Source of the DNA: Agromyces rhizosphaerae
Lineage (GTDB): Bacteria > Actinomycetota > Actinomycetes > Actinomycetales > Microbacteriaceae
Length of the DNA stretch: 64,000 nucleotides
Assembly (NCBI RefSeq): GCF_027925245.1
Contig: NZ_BSDP01000001.1
Span: forward strand, 1,116,001 to 1,180,000
Direction: 5' to 3'
The notes under the pieces were generated by a model. The model was not told the DNA's origin and ran no database searches. It worked only from the letters and a program-made list of their open reading frames with translations. Below, piece by piece: positions 42,784 through 58,154 of the stretch. A program made the translations under genes and the position numbers. Each line of letters begins with the position of its first letter. The first letter of the stretch is position 1.

Positions 42784-43638
42784 TCAGAGGGCGCCGAGCA
42801 CGTACGCGGCGTAGACGGCCTGGCCCTGTGCTGTGGGGTGCAGGAACGTGAACGGGTCGCCCGGGTTCGCCCCGAGCCACGGCTCGGCGTCGCCGACCTG
42901 GTGGCCGAAGAACGCGTAGGCGACGCTCGTGAAGGCGACGTTCGCCCCGAGGCCGGCAGCGGCCGTGGCGCCGGCCGCGATCTGCTCGTCGAGCGCGAGC
43001 GTCGCGAGGTTCACGGTCTGGGCCGACGGGTTCAACTCGGGTACGAACGGAATCGGGTAGTCGGTGACGACGATCCGAGCTCGCGGAGCACGTTCCGCTA
43101 TCGCGAGCAGGAGGTCGGTCAGGTCCGAGGCGATCGCGCCGGAACCGAGGACCTGCGACGCCTCCAACAGTGCTGCCGTACATGCGTCGGAGAACGGGTC
43201 TGGCGTGCACGCCGCGTAGACCTCGTCGATGCCGAGGTCGTTCGCCCCGACCGTGATCGTCACGAGCGTCGTGCCCTTGTTGACCTGCGAGAGCTGCGTG
43301 TCCATCACGTCCTCGATGGTCGCGCCCGAGCAGGCCGCCAGGCGCAGCAGGTTGACCTTGGGATCGGCCTCCTGCGCGTCGAGCAGGTACGGGTAGGCGG
43401 CAGTGCTACGGAGGCACCCGTCGAGCGGGAACCCAGCGCCTTGGCCGGCCGCGTACGAGTCGCCGAGGGCGACGAGCTTCTCGACGGGCGGCGGACTCGG
43501 CGGAGCCGCCATGGCCGGCGCTGCCGCGCCGAAGAGGAGTGCCGCGGCCGCGAGGACGGCCGTGACGGCGGAGACTGCAGGACGACGAGAGTGCGACAGC
43601 AGTGTCATGCCTCGAAAGCTACTCTTCCTCACCTTCAT
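42784..43638 (-). CDS. Secreted SGNH/GDSL-family esterase
   Basis: A 284-residue exported hydrolase. A basic start (MKVRKSSFRG) and hydrophobic core lead to a signal-peptidase site around APAMA, so the enzyme should be secreted. SGNH residues are visible: GDSY (nucleophile Ser), GAND (block III Asn) and FLHPTAQG (catalytic His near the C-terminus). Three or more Cys pairs suggest disulphides, as in Streptomyces lipases of this type. Start ATG 43638 has GGGGGGAG close upstream; ATG 43608 is an alternative. The gene lies between convergent menF and menD, flanked by related palindromic repeats. Confidence 0.83.
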   Translation of the reverse strand: MKVRKSSFRGMTLLSHSRRPAVSAVTAVLAAAALLFGAAAPAMAAPPSPPPVEKLVALGDSYAAGQGAGFPLDGCLRSTAAYPYLLDAQEADPKVNLLRLAACSGATIEDVMDTQLSQVNKGTTLVTITVGANDLGIDEVYAACTPDPFSDACTAALLEASQVLGSGAIASDLTDLLLAIAERAPRARIVVTDYPIPFVPELNPSAQTVNLATLALDEQIAAGATAAAGLGANVAFTSVAYAFFGHQVGDAEPWLGANPGDPFTFLHPTAQGQAVYAAYVLGAL

Positions 43639-43693
43639 GCGCTCCCCCCGTTCGGGGGCCATTCGGAGGACGGAGTCCGCAGGTCAGCGGGCG

Positions 43694-43752
43694 CACCGAG
43701 TACGCGAAGTGCGGGAACGCGAAGCGGATTTCCGCAGTTTGCGCACTCGGTG
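43694..43752. repeat. 59-base palindromic repeat, family I copy 2
   Basis: The outer arm CACCGAGTACG (43694-43704) is identical to copy 1, and its partner CGCACTCGGTG (43742-43752) differs by one base. The inner arms are related but diverged. It begins 19 bases after the menD stop (minus strand) and lies 55 bases upstream of the esterase start. Confidence 0.83.
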
Positions 43753-43770
43753 GGCGGGCTGAAGGCGGGT

Positions 43771-45582
43771 TCAGCGGGCGAGGGGGACCTCGATGAGCAC
43801 CGGGCCGGGGCGCGTCGCGGTGAGGGCGGCGTCGAGCGCGCCGGCGGTGTCGGCGTGCGCGTACTCCCAGCCGTAGGCGCGCGCGAGCGCGGCGAGGTCG
43901 ACGGCGTGCGGGGTGAACTGCACGCGATCGAACGCGGCCGGGTCCGCGGTGCCGGCGACTTCGAGGGCGTCGAAGATCGATCCGCCGCCGTCGTTGCCGA
44001 CGATGACCTGGAGACGGGGCATCCGCTCGCCCGAACCGGCGAGGAGCGAGCCGGCGTCGTGCAACAGCGTGACGTCGCCGATGAGCGCCCTCGTGGTGCC
44101 GTGGGCGGGCGCATCCGCGGCCTCGTCGGCGACGCCCGGAGGCGGGAACTGGCTCGCGATCGCGACGCCGAGCGCGGTGGCGACGGTGCCGTCGATGCCC
44201 GAGAGCCCGCGGTTGGCGTGCACGGTGACACGGCGGCCGGCCACTGCGCGGTCGGCGTCGCGCACGAGGCGCGAGGCACCGAACACCAGCCGGTCGTGCG
44301 GCCAGGTCGCGCTCCAGACCGCCTCGACGAGGCTGCGCCGGGTCACGGGCTCGCGCATCGCGTCGACGCTCGCCTGCACGTAGGCGCGGCGCGCATCGAG
44401 CTCGGCGAGGTCGAGATCATGGTCGTGCGGGGTGGGCTCGGCCGAGGGCACGTACGACTCGGACGGCGCCGGCTCCAGCATCCGCCTGCTCGTGAAGACC
44501 CAGCGGCCGACCCACGCGCGCTCCTCGGCGCCCGGCCGACGCGGCTCGACCCGCACGGCGCGGTGGAAGCGGTCGACGCCGTGCCCGGGGTTGTACCACT
44601 CGATGCCCGACGGGGCCACGACGATCGCCTCGACGCCGTCGCGCGCGACCAGCGCGGGCACCTCGCGGCTGAGGGTCGGGTGTCCGAAGACCACCACGCG
44701 CTCGATCGCACCCGCGAACACGACATCGCGCAGCAGCTCGCGGTACGCGACCACGAGGTTCGGGCCGAAGTGCGCGCCGCTCACGACCTCGGCGAACAGC
44801 GGCCAACCGCCGTCGCGCGCGAACTGCTCCGCCTCGGGGCCGGCGCCCGCACCGGCGACCACGACCGTGCGGGGGCCGTGCGCGATCAGGGCGCCGTGCG
44901 GCCCGACGGCGGCCGACGCGTGCGGTGCGACGGCGATCACGGATGCCGCGGAGCCACCGCCGGCCGGGGCTGCGGCGTCCGACGTGCGGGCCCCCGACAG
45001 GGGCTCGCGCATGGCGAGGTTCACGTGCACCGGCCCGGGCCCGGGGTCGGGCACGAACGCGCCGTCGGCATCGAGCCCCAGGGACGCGGCGACCGCGTCG
45101 CGGGCGATCGCCTGGGCGGCATCCGTCTCGCCCACCAGCCCCTCGGGCGCCGCGACATCGTGCTCGAGCCGCACGGCCCCGGCGAAGATGCCGGGCTGCA
45201 CGGTGGTCTGGTTCGCGCGCACCCGCTGCAGTTCTTCAGGGCGGTCCGCCGTCACGACGACGAGCGGCACGCCGGAGTGGTGCGCCTCGAGCACGGCCGG
45301 GTGCAGGTTCGCGACGGCGGTGCCCGACGTCGTGATCACGGCGGCGGGGCGGCCCGACTCGCGCGCGAGGCCGACGGCGAGGAAGCCGGCGCCGCGCTCG
45401 TCGATGCGCACGTGGAGGCGCACGAGGCCGCGCTGCTCGAGCTCGGCCGCGGCGAGCGCCAGCGCCTGCGAACGCGAACCCGGGCTCACGACGAGATCGG
45501 TGACGCCGGCGGCGACCAGGCCCTCGAGGAGGGCGTGCGCGACGTCGCTCGCCGGACTCGGCGCGGGCGACGCGTCAGGCAT
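43771..45582 (-). CDS. menD: 2-succinyl-5-enolpyruvyl-6-hydroxy-3-cyclohexene-1-carboxylate synthase
   Basis: A 603-residue ThDP-dependent enzyme joining isochorismate and 2-oxoglutarate. The N-terminal domain shows [15 protein letters not shown] and [17 protein letters not shown], where the Glu activates ThDP, followed by [14 protein letters not shown] and TADRPEELQ. The C-terminal ThDP-binding part shows [17 protein letters not shown] and [13 protein letters not shown]. Length is normal. ATG 45582 overlaps the end of the upstream small membrane-protein gene by 8 bases. Confidence 0.93.
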   Translation of the reverse strand: MPDASPAPSPASDVAHALLEGLVAAGVTDLVVSPGSRSQALALAAAELEQRGLVRLHVRIDERGAGFLAVGLARESGRPAAVITTSGTAVANLHPAVLEAHHSGVPLVVVTADRPEELQRVRANQTTVQPGIFAGAVRLEHDVAAPEGLVGETDAAQAIARDAVAASLGLDADGAFVPDPGPGPVHVNLAMREPLSGARTSDAAAPAGGGSAASVIAVAPHASAAVGPHGALIAHGPRTVVVAGAGAGPEAEQFARDGGWPLFAEVVSGAHFGPNLVVAYRELLRDVVFAGAIERVVVFGHPTLSREVPALVARDGVEAIVVAPSGIEWYNPGHGVDRFHRAVRVEPRRPGAEERAWVGRWVFTSRRMLEPAPSESYVPSAEPTPHDHDLDLAELDARRAYVQASVDAMREPVTRRSLVEAVWSATWPHDRLVFGASRLVRDADRAVAGRRVTVHANRGLSGIDGTVATALGVAIASQFPPPGVADEAADAPAHGTTRALIGDVTLLHDAGSLLAGSGERMPRLQVIVGNDGGGSIFDALEVAGTADPAAFDRVQFTPHAVDLAALARAYGWEYAHADTAGALDAALTATRPGPVLIEVPLAR

Positions 45583-46006
45583 TCGGGCGGCTGCTCGGGG
45601 GCGTGTCGCCGTCGTCGTCGCGGCGGCGCTCGGAGTGCTCGGGGTGATCCGGGTGGTCGGTCGGGAGATCGGGCTGGTCGGTGCGATCGTCGAGGTCGGC
45701 GAGCTCCTCCTCCAGCCGGCGGATGCGCTCCTCCTGGGCCGCGTCGCGATCGAGCCCGCGCAGGAAGTCGGCGTCGTCGTCGGGGGCGACGGTGCGCTGC
45801 GCGCGGCGCGGCGGGCGACCCTTGCGGCCGCGGCCCACCAGGAACCAGAGCACGCCGCCGATGACGGGGACGAGGAGGATCACGAGGATCCACCACACGC
45901 GGCCGATGCCGCGGATCCGCGAGCGGTCGAACATCGCGCAGTCGACGATCGCATACACCGTGAAGATGACGACGACGATGCCGAGTCCGAACAGCAGGCG
46001 GGCCAT
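45575..46006 (-). CDS. PLDc_N-domain small membrane protein
   Basis: A 143-residue membrane protein with two transmembrane helices in the first 60 residues ([19 protein letters not shown] and [20 protein letters not shown]). The pattern after the first helix, [13 protein letters not shown], matches the phospholipase-D-nuclease N-terminal (PLDc_N) family. The C-terminal half is a charged coiled-coil-like stretch ([17 protein letters not shown]) and an Asp/Pro/His tail. No catalytic domain follows. It is cotranscribed with menD from a leaderless-type promoter. Role unknown. Confidence 0.78.
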   Translation of the reverse strand: MARLLFGLGIVVVIFTVYAIVDCAMFDRSRIRGIGRVWWILVILLVPVIGGVLWFLVGRGRKGRPPRRAQRTVAPDDDADFLRGLDRDAAQEERIRRLEEELADLDDRTDQPDLPTDHPDHPEHSERRRDDDGDTPPSSRPNA

Positions 46007-46013
46007 GCCACAC

Positions 46014-46019
46014 AGTCTA
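46014..46019 (-). promoter_or_regulatory. -10 element TAGACT, leaderless PLDc_N gene and menD
   Basis: TAGACT on the minus strand lies 7 bases before ATG 46006. Confidence 0.6.
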
Positions 46020-46141
46020 GGTGTCCGCGCTGCGGGCGGGCTGGGAGCCGCGGTTTCGGTGGAGGGGGTTGCCAGCTCCGGCCCGACATGGTGCGATTCG
46101 CCCTGTGCACGGCGCCCAGCGAGCGCGCAGACAGGGCGACC

Positions 46142-46147
46142 TACACT
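46142..46147 (+). promoter_or_regulatory. -10 element TACACT, leaderless DUF4229 gene
   Basis: TACACT ends 7 bases before GTG 46155. No clear -35. Confidence 0.5.
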
Positions 46148-46154
46148 TGTGGGC

Positions 46155-46490
46155 GTGCGATCCGTCCCGAACTGGGTGACCTACACGGCCCTGCGTCTCC
46201 TGGCGTTCGCCGTTCCGCTCACCGTGCTGCTCATCGCCGGAGTGAACCCGTGGATCTCGTCGCTCGTCGCGGCGCTGTTCGGGCTGAGCGTCTCGGTGAT
46301 CTTCCTGCGGCGCCCGCGCGACACCATGTCGGAGCAGATCTACGCGGCCCGCCACCGCGAGACGCCGGTCGTGCACGAGGACGACGCCGCCGAGGACGCC
46401 GCCGTGGACGCCGCGGAATCCGCCGGCTCCGACGCGTCCGGCCGCCCGGAGGCATCCGCCCCGCAGCGGTCGACGGACGCCGAGCGCTAG
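46155..46490 (+). CDS. DUF4229 small membrane protein
   Basis: A 111-residue protein with two hydrophobic helices (LRLLAFAVPLTVLLIAG and SSLVAALFGLSVSVIFL) followed by the conserved RRPRDTMSEQIYAAR, which marks the actinobacterial DUF4229 family, and an acidic Ala-rich tail. Function unknown. In many actinobacteria it neighbours menA and menD, as here; the stop directly abuts the convergent menA stop (46491). Confidence 0.8.
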   Translation: MRSVPNWVTYTALRLLAFAVPLTVLLIAGVNPWISSLVAALFGLSVSVIFLRRPRDTMSEQIYAARHRETPVVHEDDAAEDAAVDAAESAGSDASGRPEASAPQRSTDAER

Positions 46491-47483
46491 CTAGAGCGCG
46501 AACGCGAGACCGAGCCCGACTCCGTAGAGGAGTGAGGTCGCGCTCGCGAGCTGCAGCGCGATGATCAGCTCGCGCGAGGTGCGCGCCGTCGACACGATGA
46601 GCACCGCGGGCAGCGCCGCGAGCAGGGCGAAGAACACGAGCCATGCCGGCGGGTAGAAGAGCGCGAGGAACGCGACCGCCAGGAACGGCACGAGCAGGAA
46701 CACCGCGAACAGCACCCGGCCGAACACCTTGCCGACGAGCACCGCGAGCGTGCGCTTGCCGGCCGCGCGGTCGGGGCCGACGTCGCGCAGGTTGTTCGCC
46801 ATGAGCACCGCGCACGCGATCAGGCCGAGGCCCGCGCCGGTCACCCACGCCTCGAGGTTGACCGTGAGCGCCTGCACGTAGGCCGAGCCGGCCGTCGCCA
46901 CGACGCCGAAGAAGACGAAGACGAACAACTCGCCGAGCCCGTAGTAGCCGTACGGGTGCTTCCCGCCGGTGTAGAACCACGCGGCGACGATCGCGACCGC
47001 GCCGACGGCGAGCAGCCACCACTGCTGCGTGAGCACGACGAGCACGAGGCCGGCGACGGCGGCGACGCCGAAGCTCGCGAGGGCGGCGATGAGCACCTGG
47101 CGGGGCTTCGCGAGACCCGATCCGGTGAGGCGCGCCGGCCCGACCCGGTGCGCGTCGGTGCCCCGCACGCCGTCGGAGTAGTCGTTGGCGTAGTTCACGC
47201 CGACCTGCAGCGCGAGCGCGACGATCAGCGCGAGCACGGCACGAATCGGATGCCACGGGCCGTCCGCGATCGCGACGATGCCGGCACCCGTGCCGGCCAC
47301 GACCGGCGAGATCGCGAGCGGCAGGGTGCGCAGCCGCGCGCCGGCGACCCAGTCGCTGAACGTGGCCCGGCGCTGCGGGGGCGCGGGCCGGTTCGTGCTG
47401 CCCGACTTCGCGGGGTTGCCGGATCGACCGTAGGTCTTCGGGCGCTTGGACGGCTGGGGGGAATCGGGGGTCGGGCGTGCCAC
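46491..47483 (-). CDS. menA: 1,4-dihydroxy-2-naphthoate polyprenyltransferase
   Basis: A 330-residue polytopic UbiA-family prenyltransferase that attaches the polyprenyl tail to the naphthoate ring. The first Asp-rich motif is NYANDYSDGVRGTD and the second is NNLRDVGPDRAAGKRTLAV, both intact. About 40 basic and Pro-rich residues precede the first helix. GTG 47483 is supported by a TAGCAT -10 box 6 bases upstream (leaderless). It is convergent with the DUF4229 gene with no gap. Confidence 0.92.
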   Translation of the reverse strand: MARPTPDSPQPSKRPKTYGRSGNPAKSGSTNRPAPPQRRATFSDWVAGARLRTLPLAISPVVAGTGAGIVAIADGPWHPIRAVLALIVALALQVGVNYANDYSDGVRGTDAHRVGPARLTGSGLAKPRQVLIAALASFGVAAVAGLVLVVLTQQWWLLAVGAVAIVAAWFYTGGKHPYGYYGLGELFVFVFFGVVATAGSAYVQALTVNLEAWVTGAGLGLIACAVLMANNLRDVGPDRAAGKRTLAVLVGKVFGRVLFAVFLLVPFLAVAFLALFYPPAWLVFFALLAALPAVLIVSTARTSRELIIALQLASATSLLYGVGLGLAFAL

Positions 47484-47489
47484 GCGACC

Positions 47490-47495
47490 ATGCTA
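47490..47495 (-). promoter_or_regulatory. -10 element TAGCAT, leaderless menA
   Basis: TAGCAT on the minus strand lies 6 bases before GTG 47483. Confidence 0.55.
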
Positions 47496-47588
47496 GTTCG
47501 CCGGGGGCGGCGAGCCCGTGGGCGGGCAGGGAGCCTCCGATGCGTCGGCCATGAGCGCGGCGAGCGCGCGCTTCGCGACTGCTGCGGG

Positions 47589-48824
47589 CTACGCCTCGGC
47601 GGCGAGTGCGGCGAGAGCTCGCCGGTCGGGCTTGCCGCTGTCGAGGAGCGGGAGTTCGTCGACCACGATGAGGCGCGCGGGACGGGCTGCGGCGCCGGCG
47701 ACGGATGCCACATGGGCGGCGAGCCGCTCGAGCGCATCCGTGGCGCGGGCCGGGCCGGTCGCCGGGGCGACGACCGCGGGGGCCGCGCCCCACTCGGCGT
47801 GCGGCGCGGCGACGACGACGGCGTGCGCGAAGCCGTCGAGCGCGCGGACGGTGCGCTCGACCTCGCCGAGCGCGACCTTCACGCCGCCGGAGACGATCAC
47901 GTCGTCGGCGCGACCGCGGATGCGGAGCGTGCCGTCGTCGGCGAGGTCGCCGAGGTCGCCCGTGCGGTACCAGCGCGTGCCATCGGCGTCGGTGGCGAAG
48001 GCGGCGTCGGTGCGGGCGGTGTCGACGGGGATGAGCAGCGGTTCGTCGCCCGGGCGGGTGGGGGCCTCCGGGAAGTCCAGGTAGCCCTCCGCGAGGCTCG
48101 GGGCGGCGAGCTCGACCTGGCCGTCGACGATGCGGAGGCGCACGCCGGGCAGCGGACGGCCGTCGTAGACGCAGCCGCCCGCGGTCTCGCTGGAGCCGTA
48201 GGTGCGGGTCACGCGTGCGCCCATCGCAGCGGCGCGCTCGACGAGGCCGGGCGGGGCGGCCTGGCCGCCGAGCAGCACCCGGTCGAAGCGCGCGAGCGCC
48301 TCGCGCACGCCCCGGTCGTGCTCGGCGGCCTCGAGCACGCGCGCCAGTTGCACCGGCACGAGCGAGGTGTACGCGCGGTCGTGGCTGCGGCGGAGCGGGG
48401 CGGCGGCGGCCGCGAACGCGACCGGGTCGAAGCGCTCGCCCGGCACGTCGAGGGGTTCGGTGCCCGCGGCGAGCGCGCGCACGATGACCTGCAGCCCGGC
48501 GATGTAGTGGCCGGGCAACGCGAGCACCCAGCGTCCGGCCCCGCCGAGCGCCTCGTGCGTCGCGTCCGCGCTCGCGAGCAGCGCCTCGGACGAGAGCGCC
48601 ACCCGCTTGGGCGCCTCGGTCGACCCGCTGGTCTCGACGACGACGGCGACCCGGTCGTCGACCTCGCCGACGACGTCGCCGGGCGCCAGGAGCCGGCCGC
48701 CCGGCATCCGATGCCCCGGTGGCACCGGGAAGACCGCGGCCCCTCCCCCGTGGAGCGCCGCACGCGCGGCCTCGACGAGCCCGTCGACGTCGTCGGCGGC
48801 GACCGTGACGAGCGGGCGGGTCAT
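47589..48824 (-). CDS. menE: o-Succinylbenzoate-CoA ligase
   Basis: A 411-residue ANL-superfamily ligase activating o-succinylbenzoate with ATP and CoA. The nucleotide loop reads ETSGSTEAPK (the usual Gly is replaced by Glu), TYGSSETAGGCVYDG holds the A5 motif, WYRTGDLGDL the hinge region, and DSGKPDRRAL carries the catalytic Lys. It is shorter than typical ANL enzymes, with a compact N-terminal domain, as is usual for actinobacterial MenE. The position between menB and menA supports the call. Confidence 0.88.
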   Translation of the reverse strand: MTRPLVTVAADDVDGLVEAARAALHGGGAAVFPVPPGHRMPGGRLLAPGDVVGEVDDRVAVVVETSGSTEAPKRVALSSEALLASADATHEALGGAGRWVLALPGHYIAGLQVIVRALAAGTEPLDVPGERFDPVAFAAAAAPLRRSHDRAYTSLVPVQLARVLEAAEHDRGVREALARFDRVLLGGQAAPPGLVERAAAMGARVTRTYGSSETAGGCVYDGRPLPGVRLRIVDGQVELAAPSLAEGYLDFPEAPTRPGDEPLLIPVDTARTDAAFATDADGTRWYRTGDLGDLADDGTLRIRGRADDVIVSGGVKVALGEVERTVRALDGFAHAVVVAAPHAEWGAAPAVVAPATGPARATDALERLAAHVASVAGAAARPARLIVVDELPLLDSGKPDRRALAALAAEA

Positions 48825-48879
48825 GGTCGAGCCTGCGACGCGCGGGCTCCGCGGCGCGCGCAGCTCAGGGGCATCCGCC

Positions 48880-49803
<924 letters not shown>

Positions 49804-49809
49804 GGCTCC

Positions 49810-49849
49810 AGCCTAGTTCCGGGCGGCTCGGCGGGCGCGGTGGCAGACT
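49810..49849. promoter_or_regulatory. Back-to-back leaderless promoters of menB and menC
   Basis: In the 52-base gap, TAGGCT (49815-49810, minus) lies 6 bases before menB, and CAGACT (49844-49849, plus) 6 bases before menC. Both transcripts would start at their start codons. Confidence 0.5.
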
Positions 49850-49855
49850 CGGGGC

Positions 49856-50857
49856 ATGAGCGCCGACGTCCTGCCGCCACTGCACGACCTGCTCGACACC
49901 GCCCGGGTGGTGGCGCTGCCGCTGGTGACCCGATTCCGCGGCATCACGGTGCGCGAGGCGCTGCTGCTCGAGGGGCCGGAGGGCTGGACCGAGTTCGCGC
50001 CGTTCGCGGAGTACGACGACGAGGAGGCATCCGCCTGGCTCGCCGCCGCGATCGACTTCGGGTGGCGGCAGGCGCCGCCGGTGCTCCGCGACCGCATCCC
50101 GGTCAACGCCACGGTGCCGGCCGTCGACGCCGACGAGGTGCCGGCCGTGCTCGCGCGGTTCCCGGGGTGCCGCACCGCGAAGGTGAAGGTCGCCGCGGGC
50201 GACCAGGTGCTCGCGCAGGACGTCGCGCGGGTGCGCGCGGTGCGCGAGGCGCTCGGGCCCGAGGGGCGCGTGCGGCTGGACGCGAACGGCGGCTGGAACA
50301 TCGACGAGGCCGAGCACGCGATCCACGCGCTGGCCGAGTTCGACCTCGAGTACGTCGAGCAGCCGTGCCCGAGCGTGGACGAGCTGGCCGAGATCCGGCG
50401 GCGGACGAAGTACATGGGTATCCCGATCGCGGCCGACGAGAGCGTGCGGCGTGCCGACGACCCGCTCGCGGTCGCGGAGGCCGGAGCCGCGGACCTGCTC
50501 GTCGTGAAGGCGGCGCCGCTCGGTGGCATCCGGCGCGCGCTCGACGTGGTCGGGCGCGCCGGCCTGCCGGTCGTGGTGTCGAGCGCCCTCGACACGAGCG
50601 TCGGGCTCGCGATGGGCGCGCACCTCGCGGCATCCGTGCCCCGGCTCGACTACGACTGCGGGCTCGGCACGGCCTCGCTGCTGGCGGCGGATGTCACGGG
50701 GCATCCGCTCGCGCCCGAGCAGGGGTCGATCCCGGTGCGGCGGGTCGAGGCGGATGCCGCGCTGCTCGAGCGTCACGCCGCCGAGCCCGACCGCACCGCC
50801 TGGTGGATCGCGCGCCTCGAGCGCTGCCACGCGCTGCTCGCCGCCCGCGCGTCCTGA
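49856..50857 (+). CDS. menC: o-Succinylbenzoate synthase
   Basis: A 333-residue enolase-superfamily enzyme dehydrating SHCHC to o-succinylbenzoate. The catalytic Lys is in TAKVKVA, metal ligands in RLDANGGW, EYVEQPCP and AADES, and the second Lys in VVKAAPLGG. Length fits the actinobacterial type. ATG 49856 is close to a -10-like CAGACT, so a leaderless transcript is likely. Its 3' end faces the amylopullulanase gene across a palindromic repeat. Confidence 0.9.
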   Translation: MSADVLPPLHDLLDTARVVALPLVTRFRGITVREALLLEGPEGWTEFAPFAEYDDEEASAWLAAAIDFGWRQAPPVLRDRIPVNATVPAVDADEVPAVLARFPGCRTAKVKVAAGDQVLAQDVARVRAVREALGPEGRVRLDANGGWNIDEAEHAIHALAEFDLEYVEQPCPSVDELAEIRRRTKYMGIPIAADESVRRADDPLAVAEAGAADLLVVKAAPLGGIRRALDVVGRAGLPVVVSSALDTSVGLAMGAHLAASVPRLDYDCGLGTASLLAADVTGHPLAPEQGSIPVRRVEADAALLERHAAEPDRTAWWIARLERCHALLAARAS

Positions 50858-50891
50858 CCGCCGGGAGACCCGTCACGTCACGCGTGGGTGG

Positions 50892-50949
50892 GAGACCCGT
50901 CAAGAAGCTGCGTTCACAGGTGCGAGAGTGCAGGTTCTTGACGGGTCTC
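50892..50949. repeat. 58-base palindromic repeat, family II copy 1
   Basis: A perfect 15-bp outer stem, GAGACCCGTCAAGAA (50892-50906) with TTCTTGACGGGTCTC (50935-50949), encloses CTGC/GCAG inner arms. An extra partial arm (GAGACCCGTCA) precedes it near 50865. A related copy is at 58084-58139. It lies between the convergent menC and pullulanase genes and could terminate both. Confidence 0.87.
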
Positions 50950-50977
50950 GCCGGGGTGCACGGGCGTGCGAGGGGGG

Positions 50978-57145
<6,168 letters not shown>

Positions 57146-57196
57146 CTTCGACTCCCGATTCCTGGCACTGCGACGTGCCGAACGACATTGAGCAGG

Positions 57197-57234
57197 ACGC
57201 TAGCGCGGTCGCGCGGGTTAATGCAAGCGCTTCC
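57197..57234 (-). promoter_or_regulatory. Pullulanase promoter with LacI-family operator
   Basis: TTGCAT (57226-57221) and TAGCGT (57202-57197) are spaced 18 bases on the minus strand. The operator-like GCAAGCGCTTCC (57223-57234) overlaps the -35 element. It shares the GCAAGCGCTT core with the malE operator at 17283-17294. Confidence 0.6.
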
Positions 57235-57309
57235 ACTCACTCCGCTCGGCGCTGACACGATTCACCGCGCACGCCCGGGATGATCGCGCTCCCAAGCTGA
57301 GGATGACTC

Positions 57310-57321
57310 GCAAGCGCTTGC
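57310..57321. promoter_or_regulatory. Perfect LacI-family operator palindrome
   Basis: GCAAGCGCTTGC is a perfect 12-base palindrome, the best operator in the window. It lies 87 bases from the pullulanase operator, between that gene and the lipoprotein gene, so it may serve looping repression of the pullulanase or control of the lipoprotein. Confidence 0.7.
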
Positions 57322-57361
57322 GCTCTCGCTCGGCCCGGGCCGCCTGTGAGCAGTCGTCGCG

Positions 57362-57385
57362 GGCCCTGCGCAGGGCCGCTACGCT
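57362..57385 (+). promoter_or_regulatory. Lipoprotein promoter region with GC-rich palindrome
   Basis: TACGCT (57380-57385) is a good -10 element 23 bases before GTG 57409. Just upstream, GGCCCTGCGCAGGGCC (57362-57377) is a perfect 16-base palindrome where a -35 would lie, a possible regulator site. Confidence 0.45.
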
Positions 57386-57408
57386 GGCTCGCGTCGAGAG
57401 GAGCCTCC

Positions 57409-58044
57409 GTGCGCAATCCGTCCCCGCTGCTGCCCGCGTTCGCCGCGGTCGCGCTGCTGCTCGCCGGATGCTCCGGCGGCGGTGCGGATGCGACGGACGA
57501 CGACGTCTCGGCCACGGTCGACGGGAGCGGGGCTACCGCGACCGCCGATGCGGGCGACGGCGACGCGGACGCGTCGGGCGACGACACCGGCACCGGCGGC
57601 GACTGCCTCGTCGGCGACTGGGTGCTCGCCGTGTCGGACATGCAGGCGTACTACGACGTCGTGGGCTCGGCCAGCGGCATGGAGATGACCCTGGACGGCA
57701 CCACCGGCCTCAGCCTCACCGCCGACACCTTCGAGTACACGCCCGACATGATGCTCACGCTCGACTTCGAGGGGACCTCCGCGGTGGCGGTCCTCGGCGG
57801 CAGCCTGAGCGGCGAGTACACGACCGCCGACGGCGTCATCACCACGACGAGCGAGGTGTTCGACTTCGAGGCCGAAGTGACGGTCGACGGCACCCCGGTC
57901 GGCGATTCGTCTATGGCCAACGAGCTGCTCGCGGGGTCACCGGTCAGCGACGCGCCCTACGACTGCTCGGGCGCCACACCCGTGATCATGTTCGACACGG
58001 GCGTCGGCGAGCGCGTGCCGGTGACGCTGCAGCCCGCGGGCTGA
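57409..58044 (+). CDS. Putative lipoprotein
   Basis: A 211-residue exported protein. The signal peptide ends in LLLAGC with lipidated Cys21, followed by a Gly/Asp/Thr-rich spacer of about 45 residues. The remaining domain (about 65-210) begins CLVGDWVLAVSDMQAYYD and resembles lipocalin-like or beta-sheet lipoproteins, with a second Cys near the end; no specific family was recognised. GTG 57409 has GAGAGGAG at proper spacing. It is divergent from the amylopullulanase with LacI operators between, so it may be induced with starch use (inference). Confidence 0.75.
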   Translation: MRNPSPLLPAFAAVALLLAGCSGGGADATDDDVSATVDGSGATATADAGDGDADASGDDTGTGGDCLVGDWVLAVSDMQAYYDVVGSASGMEMTLDGTTGLSLTADTFEYTPDMMLTLDFEGTSAVAVLGGSLSGEYTTADGVITTTSEVFDFEAEVTVDGTPVGDSSMANELLAGSPVSDAPYDCSGATPVIMFDTGVGERVPVTLQPAG

Positions 58045-58083
58045 GGTCTGCCCGGGGCATCCGCTCACCCGGAACCGAACGCG

Positions 58084-58139
58084 AGACCCGTCAATGGACT
58101 GCGTTCAGCGGCGCGAGAGCGCAGCTTTTCGACGGGTCT
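58084..58139. repeat. 56-base palindromic repeat, family II copy 2
   Basis: AGACCCGTC (58084-58092) pairs with GACGGGTCT (58131-58139), with inner arms CTGCGTTC and GAGCGCAG. It is clearly related to the repeat at 50892-50949 in arms, loop (GCGAGAG) and size. It lies between the converging lipoprotein and ccsB genes. Confidence 0.83.
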
Positions 58140-58154
58140 GGGAATCTACGAGGG

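Noticed and set aside
42702..43752. Two similar repeats considered as a CRISPR array
   Set aside because: Only two copies, nearly 1 kb apart, each a hairpin with a gene between; no regular spacers and no cas genes.
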